NCBI GenBank assembly: GCA_900754715.1
Contig: CAAEDX010000052.1
Span: forward strand, 1-5,375
Reading direction: 5' to 3'
Source of the DNA: Erysipelotrichaceae bacterium
GTDB taxonomy: Bacteria; Bacillota_I; Bacilli_A; Erysipelotrichales; Erysipelotrichaceae
DNA: 5,375 nucleotides
A program made the translations under genes and the position numbers. Positions 1-4,591 of this stretch are shown in pieces; the first letter of the stretch is position 1, and every line of letters begins with the position of its first letter. The notes under the pieces were generated by a model. That model had not been told where the DNA came from, ran no database searches, and saw only the letters and a program-made list of their open reading frames with translations.

Positions 1-111
1 CTGGATCTCCACCAGGTTCGGCAGTTCCAGCTTACCGCTGACTTTCGAATAGTCTCTGCGCTCAGCCTTTTTACCGGAAGCGACAATACGATAAGGTTTC
101 TTTTTGTCCAT
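1..111 (-). CDS. rpoB: RNA polymerase beta subunit, N-terminal fragment
   Basis: Only the first 37 codons lie in the window; the gene runs off the left edge. RpoB is the catalytic beta subunit of DNA-dependent RNA polymerase. The visible N-terminus ends with RRDYSKVSGKLELPNLVEIQ, which matches the conserved start of bacterial beta subunits (the LELPNL-EIQ signature). An in-frame ATG also exists at 118-120, but it directly touches the Shine-Dalgarno sequence AGAAAGG (121-127 on the minus strand). The ATG at 109-111 sits 9 nt from that sequence and is the better start, giving MDKKKPYRIVAS. The gene follows the ybxB-type methyltransferase and has its own strong promoter at 194-222. Identification is very secure; the exact start is a strong inference from spacing. 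Confidence 0.95.
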   Translation of the reverse strand, partial: MDKKKPYRIVASGKKAERRDYSKVSGKLELPNLVEIQ

Positions 112-120
112 GTACGCCAT

Positions 121-127
121 CCTTTCT
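121..127 (-). promoter_or_regulatory. Shine-Dalgarno site that decides the rpoB start
   Basis: Minus strand AGAAAGG matches the 16S anti-Shine-Dalgarno over seven bases. It lies 9 nt before the ATG at 111 but 0 nt before the ATG at 120, so it favours the downstream start. Confidence 0.75.
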
Positions 128-155
128 CTGTAATTTTTTACTAAAACAGGACAGA

Positions 156-188
156 ATTCTGCATTCTATCATCTTAGTATTCTGCATT
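156..188 (-). repeat. 10-bp direct repeat at the rpoB transcription start
   Basis: The minus-strand sequence AATGCAGAAT occurs exactly twice, at 188-179 and 165-156, 23 bp apart and straddling the predicted start region of the rpoB transcript. The second copy overlaps the 10-bp palindrome CAGAATTCTG (152-161). The repeat is seen directly; no function is established and it may be chance in AT-rich leader DNA. Confidence 0.5.
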
Positions 189-193
189 TTATT

Positions 194-222
194 ATAATAT
201 CAATCACCTGTCAATTTGTCAA
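194..222 (-). promoter_or_regulatory. sigma-70/sigma-A type promoter for rpoB
   Basis: On the minus strand a perfect -35 TTGACA (222-217) is followed by a 17-nt spacer and -10 TATTAT (199-194), with the extended -10 dinucleotide TG one base upstream. Transcription should start near 187, giving an rpoB leader of about 76 nt. The TGA stop of the upstream methyltransferase (221-219) is embedded in the -35 hexamer. A second TTGACA lies 8 bp downstream (214-209) but is too close to any -10 to pair with it. This should allow rpoBC to be made in excess of, or independently from, the ribosomal-protein transcript. Confidence 0.85.
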
Positions 223-818
223 CCTTTTTTCGCGCACAGGACCAGGTACCCTTTATCGCGCCTGACGACCTCACAATTGCCGAACACTTGCGCGATCTTT
301 GCCTCGGCGCTCTTGGCGCCTTGCTGCTTGCGGATGACGACCCACAGCCGGCCGTTTTCCCGCAGGTGATCAAAGGCCTGTTCGAACATCGCATAGATGA
401 CTTTCTTGCCGGCACGGATAGGCGGATTGGTTATGATATCAGTAAAAGTATTCCCTTCCACGCCCGAATATACATCTGAACATACACAGCGCAATGCTGC
501 GCCATTGCGCTGCGCGTTTTCCTGCGCCAGCTCCAGCGCGCGGGGGTTCACTTCTGCCAGCGTGAACTCACTGTCGGGATAAGCCTTTTTCAAGGTGATG
601 CCGATCACGCCGTAGCCACAGCCCAGATCGAGCACCGCTTCGCCCAGCTTACCGGAGGCATGCACGGCTTCGAGCAGCACCCGGGAGCCATGATCGACAT
701 GATCTTTGCTGAAGACCCCGTTGTCAGTGATGAAATGACAGGTAAAACACGAAAACCGGAAAGTGATTTCTTTCCGGTTCTGTGCTAAATGACGATTATC
801 AGTGAAATAATGATTCAT
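219..818 (-). CDS. ybxB: class I SAM-dependent methyltransferase, YbxB/RsmC-like
   Basis: Encodes 199 residues of a Rossmann-fold methyltransferase of the RsmC/MTS family, which in characterised members methylates a guanine of 16S rRNA using S-adenosylmethionine. SAM-binding motif I is LDLGCGYG (63-70), an acidic residue follows strand 2 (AEVNPRA, 88-94), and the catalytic-type motif IV is NPPIRAG (131-137). The N-terminal FTSDSGVFSK-like block (here ITDNGVFSKDHVDHGSR, 30-46) is typical of YbxB, the protein encoded between rplL and rpoB in Bacillus subtilis, so position and sequence agree. I chose the ATG at 816-818. A GTG at 825-827 would lie only 3 nt from the AAAAAGG ribosome site (831-837), whereas the ATG lies 12 nt away, with extra complementarity in GGTGATC. 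The exact rRNA target here is inferred from the family only. Confidence 0.92.
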   Translation of the reverse strand: MNHYFTDNRHLAQNRKEITFRFSCFTCHFITDNGVFSKDHVDHGSRVLLEAVHASGKLGEAVLDLGCGYGVIGITLKKAYPDSEFTLAEVNPRALELAQENAQRNGAALRCVCSDVYSGVEGNTFTDIITNPPIRAGKKVIYAMFEQAFDHLRENGRLWVVIRKQQGAKSAEAKIAQVFGNCEVVRRDKGYLVLCAKKG

Positions 819-842
819 AAAGATCACCGTCCTTTTTAGAAA

Positions 843-866
843 GCAGAAAGCCCAAAGGCCTTCTGC
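843..866 (-). terminator. intergenic hairpin between rplL and ybxB, likely partial terminator/attenuator
   Basis: On the minus strand GCAGAAGGCC (866-857) pairs with GGCTTTCTGC (852-843) across a four-base loop: a 10-bp stem with one G-U pair. It is followed by TTTCT, then A-rich sequence, so the U-tract is short and interrupted. This fits an inefficient terminator or RNA-processing stem that lets some transcripts continue into ybxB and rpoB. An attenuator between L7/L12 and rpoB is known in Escherichia coli; equivalence here is inference. Confidence 0.65.
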
Positions 867-887
867 ATATTGATGTGAGCGTGCCGA

Positions 888-1259
888 TTACTTGATTTCT
901 ACAGTAGCGCCGGCATCCATCAGCTTCTTCTTGATTTCTTCGGCTTCTTCCGGCTTGATGTTTTCCTTGATCACGCTCGGCGTCTTGTCTACCAGACCCT
1001 TTGCGTCAACCAGGCCCAGACCAGTGATCTCACGTACGGCCTTGATGACAGCTACCTTCGTTCCGCCGATGTCAGTCAGGGTAACCGTAACTTCGCTCGG
1101 TCCTGCAGCTTCAGCAGCCTCAGCAGCCGGTGCAGCGGCAACCGGTGCAGCAGCGGTAACGCCGAACTTCTCTTCGATCGCGCTTACCAGGTCGTTCAGT
1201 TCCAGAATTGTGGCTTCCTCAAGGTATGCCAGGATGTCCTCATGTGTTAACTTTGCCAT
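888..1259 (-). CDS. rplL: 50S ribosomal protein L7/L12 (bL12)
   Basis: Encodes 123 residues, the usual length, of the multicopy stalk protein that recruits and activates the translational GTPases (EF-Tu, EF-G, IF2). The N-terminal dimerisation and L10-binding domain (about 1-33, ending EEKFGV) is followed by an Ala/Pro/Glu flexible hinge (about 35-53). The C-terminal factor-binding domain (54-123) carries [16 protein letters not shown] (68-83), the conserved helix that contacts GTPases, and ends DAGATVEIK. Two in-frame ATGs exist. The one at 1257-1259 lies 8 nt from a perfect AGGAGG (1268-1273), while the one at 1263-1265 lies only 2 nt away, so I take MAKLTHED as the start. It follows rplJ by 25 bp, as expected for co-translated stalk partners; bL12 is needed at several copies per L10. 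Confidence 0.97.
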   Translation of the reverse strand: MAKLTHEDILAYLEEATILELNDLVSAIEEKFGVTAAAPVAAAPAAEAAEAAGPSEVTVTLTDIGGTKVAVIKAVREITGLGLVDAKGLVDKTPSVIKENIKPEEAEEIKKKLMDAGATVEIK

Positions 1260-1284
1260 GTTCATTTCCTCCTATCAAAAATAC

Positions 1285-1800
1285 TTATTCAGCTGCAGCA
1301 GGTTCTGCTGCTCCTTCCTTGCTCTCTGCAACCGCCTTGACAGCGCACGCGAACTTGATGATCGGTGACTGCAGGCAGCCCAGGAACATGGAGATCATGC
1401 CTTCCTTGTTCGGCAGGGCAGACAGTTTCTGGATCGTTTCCACGTCCACTACCTTGCCTTCGACGATACCGCTCTTCAGCACCAGACTCTCGTGCTTCTT
1501 CGCGAACTTCGCGAGCACGCGGGCCGGAGCTGTAGCGTCCTTACCGAATGCGATGGCGTTCGGTCCGACCAGAGCCTCTTTCAGGCCGTCAGCGCCGATG
1601 GATTCTACGGCACGCTGAGCCAGCGCGTTCTTGTACACCTTGAACTCTACGTCTTCTTTGCGCAGCTCACGGCGCAGCTCCGTCATTTCCGCCACCGTCA
1701 GACCGCGGTACTCTACGACTACGGTCGACTCGGAATTTTTCATCTTCTCCGCAATTTCAGCAACATACGCCTTCTTTGCTTCGATGATCGCCTGGTTCAT
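1285..1800 (-). CDS. rplJ: 50S ribosomal protein L10 (uL10)
   Basis: Encodes 171 residues, the normal length. L10 anchors the stalk to 23S rRNA next to L11 and carries the L7/L12 dimers on its C-terminal helix. Visible family features are VEYRGLTVAEMTELRRELR (29-47), KVYKNALA (54-61), LVGPNAIAF (77-85) in the rRNA-binding globular domain, then a long C-terminal helix (about 133-160) ending in an Ala/Glu-rich tail. The ATG start lies 8 nt from AGGAGG. Upstream is an L10-leader RNA with an intrinsic terminator and a dedicated promoter, so synthesis is probably autoregulated by the L10-L12 complex. It is co-transcribed with rplL. Confidence 0.97.
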   Translation of the reverse strand: MNQAIIEAKKAYVAEIAEKMKNSESTVVVEYRGLTVAEMTELRRELRKEDVEFKVYKNALAQRAVESIGADGLKEALVGPNAIAFGKDATAPARVLAKFAKKHESLVLKSGIVEGKVVDVETIQKLSALPNKEGMISMFLGCLQSPIIKFACAVKAVAESKEGAAEPAAAE

Positions 1801-1827
1801 TTCCTACACCTCCTGTTTATATGTCCG

Positions 1828-1950
1828 CAATATACCAAGAGTTATAAAAAGCCCGCCACCATGACAGTATGCGGGCTGAAAGTTCATAACCATCTTTCTA
1901 CCTCGGTAACATGATTAAGCATTTCTGCCGTTACTGTCTTTGGTATATTG
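1828..1950 (-). ncRNA. ribosomal protein L10 leader (cis-regulatory RNA)
   Basis: The RNA begins close to the predicted start of the rplJ promoter. It has the hallmark order of the Firmicute L10 leader: AAAGACAG, a stem arm GTAAC, GGC, GCTTAATC, the partner arm GTTAC and then CGAGG (from about 1941 down to 1895). That core resembles the L10-binding kink-turn region of 23S rRNA. An 11-bp helix, CAATATACCAA (1950-1940) with TTGGTATATTG (1838-1828), closes the whole element, including a small GAAAG/CTTTC hairpin and the terminator. In the family the L10(L12) complex binds this leader and represses the operon. Recognition is from the conserved core; the pairing was read directly. Confidence 0.88.
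1846..1877 (-). terminator. intrinsic terminator within the L10 leader (attenuator)
   Basis: On the minus strand AGCCCGC (1877-1871) pairs with GCGGGCT (1856-1850) across a 14-nt loop and is followed immediately by TTTTTAT (1850-1844). This is a textbook Rho-independent terminator placed about 45 nt before the rplJ start, so it would stop rplJ-rplL transcription unless the hairpin is prevented from forming. Its loop is complementary to the 5' part of the leader (see findings). Confidence 0.88.
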
Positions 1951-1961
1951 ATAACATCAGT

Positions 1962-1989
1962 ATTTTATCATTGTTTCTGACAATGTCAA
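1962..1989 (-). promoter_or_regulatory. promoter for rplJ-rplL
   Basis: The minus strand carries a perfect -35 TTGACA (1989-1984), a 16-nt spacer and -10 TAAAAT (1967-1962) preceded by TGA, an extended -10. Transcription should start around 1955, just before the closing helix of the L10 leader. The -35 begins 1 nt after the rplA stop codon. The spacer contains the inverted repeat CATTGT-CAGAA-ACAATG, and TGACA-T-TGTCA overlaps the -35 box. These could form a DNA operator but may be coincidental. Confidence 0.82.
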
Positions 1990-1990
1990 A

Positions 1991-2677
1991 CTATTTTTCA
2001 ACGGAAACGTGAATGCCAGGGCCCATCGTCGTGCTCAGCACCAGGTTCTTGATGTAAGTGCCTTTGACCGCAGCCGGACGTGCCTTGGCGATCGTGCTGT
2101 AGATTGCCTTGAAATTCTCAACCAGAGCCTGATCCTCAAAGCTCAGCTTTCCGATCATCAGGTTGATGTTTCCTTCTTTATCTACGCGGTACTCTACCTT
2201 ACCTTTCTTGATGTCTTCCACTGCCTTCGCGACATCCATCGTCACAGTGCCCGTCTTCGGGTTAGGCATGAGCCCCTTCGGTCCCAGCACACGGCCCAGT
2301 CTTCCCAGCTGGCCCATCATGTCCGGCGTGGCAACGATCACATCGAAGCCGAACCAGCCCTTCTGGATCTCATCGAGCATATCCTTGCCGCCGACGAAAT
2401 CGGCGCCTGCATCTTTTGCTTCCTGCTCCTTTGCTCCCTGTGTGATGACCAGCACCTTCTGAGACTTACCAGTTCCATTCGGCAGGACCATCGCACCGCG
2501 GATCTGCTGGTCAGCATGACGCGGATCCACGTTCAGGCGGAATGACACTTCCACGGAAGCGTCAAACTTCGCATAGTTTGTCTGCTTTGCCAGTGCAACT
2601 GCTTCTTCGATCGAGTAACTCTTGGAACGATCGACCAGTTTAGCAGCTTCAGCGTACTTCTTTCCTACTTTTGCCAT
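1991..2677 (-). CDS. rplA: 50S ribosomal protein L1 (uL1)
   Basis: Encodes 228 residues, the standard length. L1 forms the mobile stalk at the tRNA exit side of the large subunit and, in many bacteria, represses its own rplKA mRNA. The conserved core block [16 protein letters not shown] (131-146), the KGTYIK element (205-210) and the C-terminal STTMGPGI signature (215-222) are all present, so the protein is intact. The start ATG is 21 nt after the rplK stop. The AGAAAGGA ribosome site (2691-2698) is 13 nt from the ATG, longer than for its neighbours; a weaker GAGTGA at 2684-2689 is closer. Translation coupling to rplK is therefore plausible. The TAG stop is followed directly by the rplJ promoter with no terminator, so read-through from rplKA is possible. 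Confidence 0.97.
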   Translation of the reverse strand: MAKVGKKYAEAAKLVDRSKSYSIEEAVALAKQTNYAKFDASVEVSFRLNVDPRHADQQIRGAMVLPNGTGKSQKVLVITQGAKEQEAKDAGADFVGGKDMLDEIQKGWFGFDVIVATPDMMGQLGRLGRVLGPKGLMPNPKTGTVTMDVAKAVEDIKKGKVEYRVDKEGNINLMIGKLSFEDQALVENFKAIYSTIAKARPAAVKGTYIKNLVLSTTMGPGIHVSVEK

Positions 2678-2698
2678 TTCTGTTCACTCGTCCTTTCT

Positions 2699-3118
2699 TT
2701 ACCCTTCGAAGCCATCGATCTTGATGCCCATGTTGCGCGCGGTTCCGGCGATGATGCGCATAGCGCCTTCCACATCATTGGCATTCAGGTCAGGCATCTT
2801 GTACTCAGCGATCTCCTTCAGCTGGTCTACAGTGATCGTTCCGGAAATTTCCTTCTGATTGCTGCTGGCCTTCTGGATCTTAGCGGCCTTCTTCAGCAGA
2901 ATGGCAGCCGGAGTCGTCTTCAGTACAAAATCAAATGACTTGTCTTCATAAGCCGTGATGATGACCGGTACCAGGTCACCTGCACGGTCCTTGGTCGCAT
3001 CGTTGAATGCGCTGCAGAACTGCGGCATGTTGATTCCGGCAGAAGCCAGAGCCGGTCCCGGTCTTGCACCTCCGGCCGGGAACTGCAGTTTGCAGACCTT
3101 AGCAACTTTTTTACTCAC
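2699..3118 (-). CDS. rplK: 50S ribosomal protein L11 (uL11), short-loop form
   Basis: Encodes 139 residues. L11 binds the GTPase-associated centre of 23S rRNA, supports elongation-factor function and is required for RelA-type stringent signalling in species that have it. The C-terminal rRNA-binding domain is standard (TTPAAILLKKAAK 68-80; EIAEYKMPDLNA 102-113; IIAGTARNMGI 122-132). The N-terminal domain reads KLQFPAGGARPGPALASAGI, so the usual PAG-x-A-N-P-x-P-P-V-GPALGQ segment lacks about four residues (the x-P-P-V), and GQ is replaced. The start is GTG at 3116-3118, 8 nt from AGGAGG (3127-3132). Another GTG at 3125-3127 overlaps the ribosome site and is unlikely. It is first in the rplKA unit behind its own promoter and structured leader. 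Confidence 0.96.
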   Translation of the reverse strand: MSKKVAKVCKLQFPAGGARPGPALASAGINMPQFCSAFNDATKDRAGDLVPVIITAYEDKSFDFVLKTTPAAILLKKAAKIQKASSNQKEISGTITVDQLKEIAEYKMPDLNANDVEGAMRIIAGTARNMGIKIDGFEG

Positions 3119-3126
3119 AAGACACA

Positions 3127-3132
3127 CCTCCT
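3127..3132 (-). promoter_or_regulatory. Shine-Dalgarno site that decides the rplK GTG start
   Basis: A perfect AGGAGG on the minus strand, extended as AGGAGGTG, lies 8 nt before the GTG at 3118 and overlaps the alternative GTG at 3127. This selects the shorter L11 protein beginning Met-Ser-Lys-Lys. Confidence 0.85.
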
Positions 3133-3149
3133 ATAAATATGATGTCTTA

Positions 3150-3186
3150 TGCAGTGGTTACGAACGGTTGCTCGTCCTCCCACGCA
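3150..3186 (-). ncRNA. rplK leader stem-loop, candidate L1-binding autoregulatory site
   Basis: In the rplK 5' leader the minus strand folds as TGC-GTGG (3186-3180) pairing with CCAC-T-GCA (3157-3150, one bulged T). An asymmetric internal loop, GAGG opposite AA, follows, then an inner stem ACGAG/TTCGT (one G-U) with a six-base loop. Two short helices separated by an asymmetric purine-rich loop, just before rplK-rplA, resemble the L1 recognition element shared by 23S rRNA and the L11-L1 operon mRNA. The fold is read from the sequence; the L1 role is inferred from position and family knowledge. Confidence 0.6.
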
Positions 3187-3212
3187 GCCATGCCCATATG
3201 CACAGCGTTTTT

Positions 3213-3241
3213 ATTTTATCTTGTTTGCTTTGCGAAATCAA
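3213..3241 (-). promoter_or_regulatory. promoter for rplK-rplA
   Basis: The minus strand carries -35 TTGATT (3241-3236), a 17-nt spacer and -10 TAAAAT (3218-3213). Transcription should start near 3206, giving a leader of about 88 nt that contains the stem-loop at 3150-3186. The promoter lies 22 nt beyond the stop codon of the PucR-type regulator, and there is no terminator between them, so some read-through from that gene is possible. Confidence 0.7.
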
Positions 3242-3262
3242 GCTAAAATCGCATTTTTCCCA

Positions 3263-4474
3263 TCATTCCAGATCATTGTTCATCCGCAGCCATTCATCGA
3301 TCATTTGAGAGTGATAGATGGCATCGGCCAGCTTCACATCATCGCAGCGACTGCCCATGATCTCCTCGATCCGTTCCAGCCGGTGCCGCAGGCTGTTGCG
3401 ATGAATATGCAGGGATGCGGCTGTCTCTGTGATATTGAAGCCATTCAGGAAATATGTGATGAGCGTATCCGCATACTCGCTCCCATGCCGGCGATCATGT
3501 GCGCAAAGCTGGCGATACTCCTTGCATAACAGTGAATTGAGCTCCAGCCGGTCATGTCCGAGCAATAAATAATGATACAGATAGTCAGCGAACGCATACT
3601 CCATCTGCTCATGCCCCAGCAGCATGCCGATCTCACGCGCCATCATCGCCTGACGGTTATATGCCGACATGTGGATGAGCGAGCCAAATGAGCGGCTTTT
3701 TCCATAGCGCAGGCCGTAGCGCCCCAGTATCCCTTTGATCTGCGCGATCAGTGACGCACATGCGTTTTCCTCATCGTAATTGCACAGCACGACGATGCAC
3801 TGGCCGCTGAGCAGACAGCGGACATCGCTGTGGATGGCAGAGATCTCCGAAACGATATAGGGCGCGTATTCCCGCAGCTTCTCATCAGCGGGCAATGGCG
3901 CGTTCAATACTCGGAAACGGCCCTTGAACCCTTTGCGGAACTGGCTGATCTCGCTTTCCAGACGATAGCGCTCTTCCGGACGATCCTTGAGCAGCGCGCT
4001 GAGAAAAGACTCATTCAGATCCGCCTGCTCCGGATCGCTTCTGAGCAATACTGACAGGCAGCGGCAAGCTATTCTGGCATCATCCAGATCGGTGCTCGAA
4101 AATGCGTGGTCCACGGCAAAGATGACCAGGTATCCCAAAGTGCGCTCGCGGCTTCTGATCTTTCCCAGGATGCGTGGGATCACGTGGGCCAGATTCGTAT
4201 CATAGACAAACGGCGTTCCTTGTTCAAACAGCTGCCGCGAGGCGTCATCCTGGCGGAACACCTCGATCGATGTCCTTGAGCAGCAATGGTATTCCGCGGC
4301 ATACTTCCAGACTTCATCATCAAAGCGATCATCGCTCATGCCGATCACGCGGAAATACGCATTGGTGATCATCAGCGGATTGCGGAAGACCTTGGTCCGC
4401 AGCGTATCGACAAGCTCTTTCATGGTCGGCTCGCTGATCATCGATTCAAATAAGATATCGCTTACGCTCTTCAT
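3263..4474 (-). CDS. PucR/CdaR-family transcriptional regulator
   Basis: Encodes 403 residues, a cytoplasmic DNA-binding regulator. The C-terminus has the PucR-type helix-turn-helix: LITYFLNGFNITETAASL (338-354 region) followed by HIHRNSLRHRLERIEEIMG (about 356-374), matching the family pattern of n-aA-L-hHrNtl-yRl-ri-e. The middle resembles the degenerate GGDEF-like region common in CdaR/PucR proteins, and the N-terminal third is an unassigned, GAF-like sensory portion. No signal peptide or membrane segment is visible. The start ATG at 4472-4474 follows AAAGGAGG at 11 nt spacing. It is divergent from an OYE-family oxidoreductase across a 117-bp gap containing a perfect palindrome, so it most likely controls that gene and itself. 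The inducer is unknown. The family is secure; the target is inferred. Confidence 0.88.
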   Translation of the reverse strand: MKSVSDILFESMISEPTMKELVDTLRTKVFRNPLMITNAYFRVIGMSDDRFDDEVWKYAAEYHCCSRTSIEVFRQDDASRQLFEQGTPFVYDTNLAHVIPRILGKIRSRERTLGYLVIFAVDHAFSSTDLDDARIACRCLSVLLRSDPEQADLNESFLSALLKDRPEERYRLESEISQFRKGFKGRFRVLNAPLPADEKLREYAPYIVSEISAIHSDVRCLLSGQCIVVLCNYDEENACASLIAQIKGILGRYGLRYGKSRSFGSLIHMSAYNRQAMMAREIGMLLGHEQMEYAFADYLYHYLLLGHDRLELNSLLCKEYRQLCAHDRRHGSEYADTLITYFLNGFNITETAASLHIHRNSLRHRLERIEEIMGSRCDDVKLADAIYHSQMIDEWLRMNNDLE

Positions 4475-4492
4475 CGCGATACTTTCCTCCTT

Positions 4493-4507
4493 TGTGCATC
4501 ATGCACA
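4493..4507. promoter_or_regulatory. 15-bp perfect palindrome, candidate operator of the divergent regulator
   Basis: TGTGCAT-C-ATGCACA is a perfect 7-1-7 inverted repeat in the space between the regulator and the OYE-family gene. It directly abuts the regulator's own Shine-Dalgarno (AAAGGAGG ending at 4493). A further copy of the half-site, TGTGCAC, occurs at 4531-4537, and a smaller repeat GTTA-TCG-TAAC follows at 4508-4518. A dimeric regulator's binding site is the simplest reading. A hairpin in the regulator's mRNA next to its ribosome site is an alternative. Confidence 0.6.
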
Positions 4508-4520
4508 GTTATCGTAACAC

Positions 4521-4547
4521 GCTTCGCCGCTGTGCACGAAGCTTTTT
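4521..4547 (+). terminator. terminator-like hairpin upstream of the OYE-family gene
   Basis: GCTTCG (4521-4526) pairs perfectly with CGAAGC (4537-4542) and is followed by TTTTT (4543-4547) on the plus strand. A second overlapping stem is GCTTTT (4541-4546) with AAAAGC (4554-4559). Together they could act as a weak attenuator if a promoter lies upstream near 4492-4520. The six-bp stem with a ten-base loop is modest, so confidence is low. The loop contains the TGTGCAC half-site. Confidence 0.35.
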
Positions 4548-4561
4548 CTGCTGAAAAGCGC

Positions 4562-4567
4562 TAGAAT
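4562..4567 (+). promoter_or_regulatory. possible -10 element for the OYE-family gene
   Basis: TAGAAT matches the -10 consensus at five of six positions, and the first base of the gene is 24 nt further on. No good -35 hexamer is present 16-18 nt upstream, which would suit an activator-dependent promoter with the half-site at 4531-4537 close to the -35 position. This is tentative. Confidence 0.35.
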
Positions 4568-4591
4568 GAAACCAGCAAAGGAGGAATTCTC

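Noticed and set aside
892..1368. Plus-strand open frame opposite rplL and the end of rplJ.
   Set aside because: It overlaps two certain ribosomal protein genes, and its Ser/Ala-rich composition is what the reverse of the L12 hinge would produce.
2009..2545. A long plus-strand open frame opposite rplA.
   Set aside because: It is antisense to an intact, highly conserved L1 gene, has no ribosome site and resembles no protein family; it is a by-product of codon use on the other strand.
3147..3197. A 16-codon open frame in the rplK leader (ATG at 3197, TAA at 3147, minus strand) that could be a leader peptide MGMAAWEDEQPFVTTA.
   Set aside because: No Shine-Dalgarno precedes the ATG, it starts only about 10 nt after the predicted transcript start, and the same bases are better explained by the leader stem-loop.
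3236..3262. Possible terminator after the PucR-type gene (TGCGA with TCGCA on the minus strand).
   Set aside because: It is only a five-bp stem with a 13-base loop and no U-tract, and it overlaps the rplK -35 element.
4511..4516. TACGAT as a -10 box for the PucR-type gene.
   Set aside because: No acceptable -35 lies 16-18 bp upstream; it falls within the small GTTA-TCG-TAAC repeat and could be coincidental, so no promoter was called for this gene.
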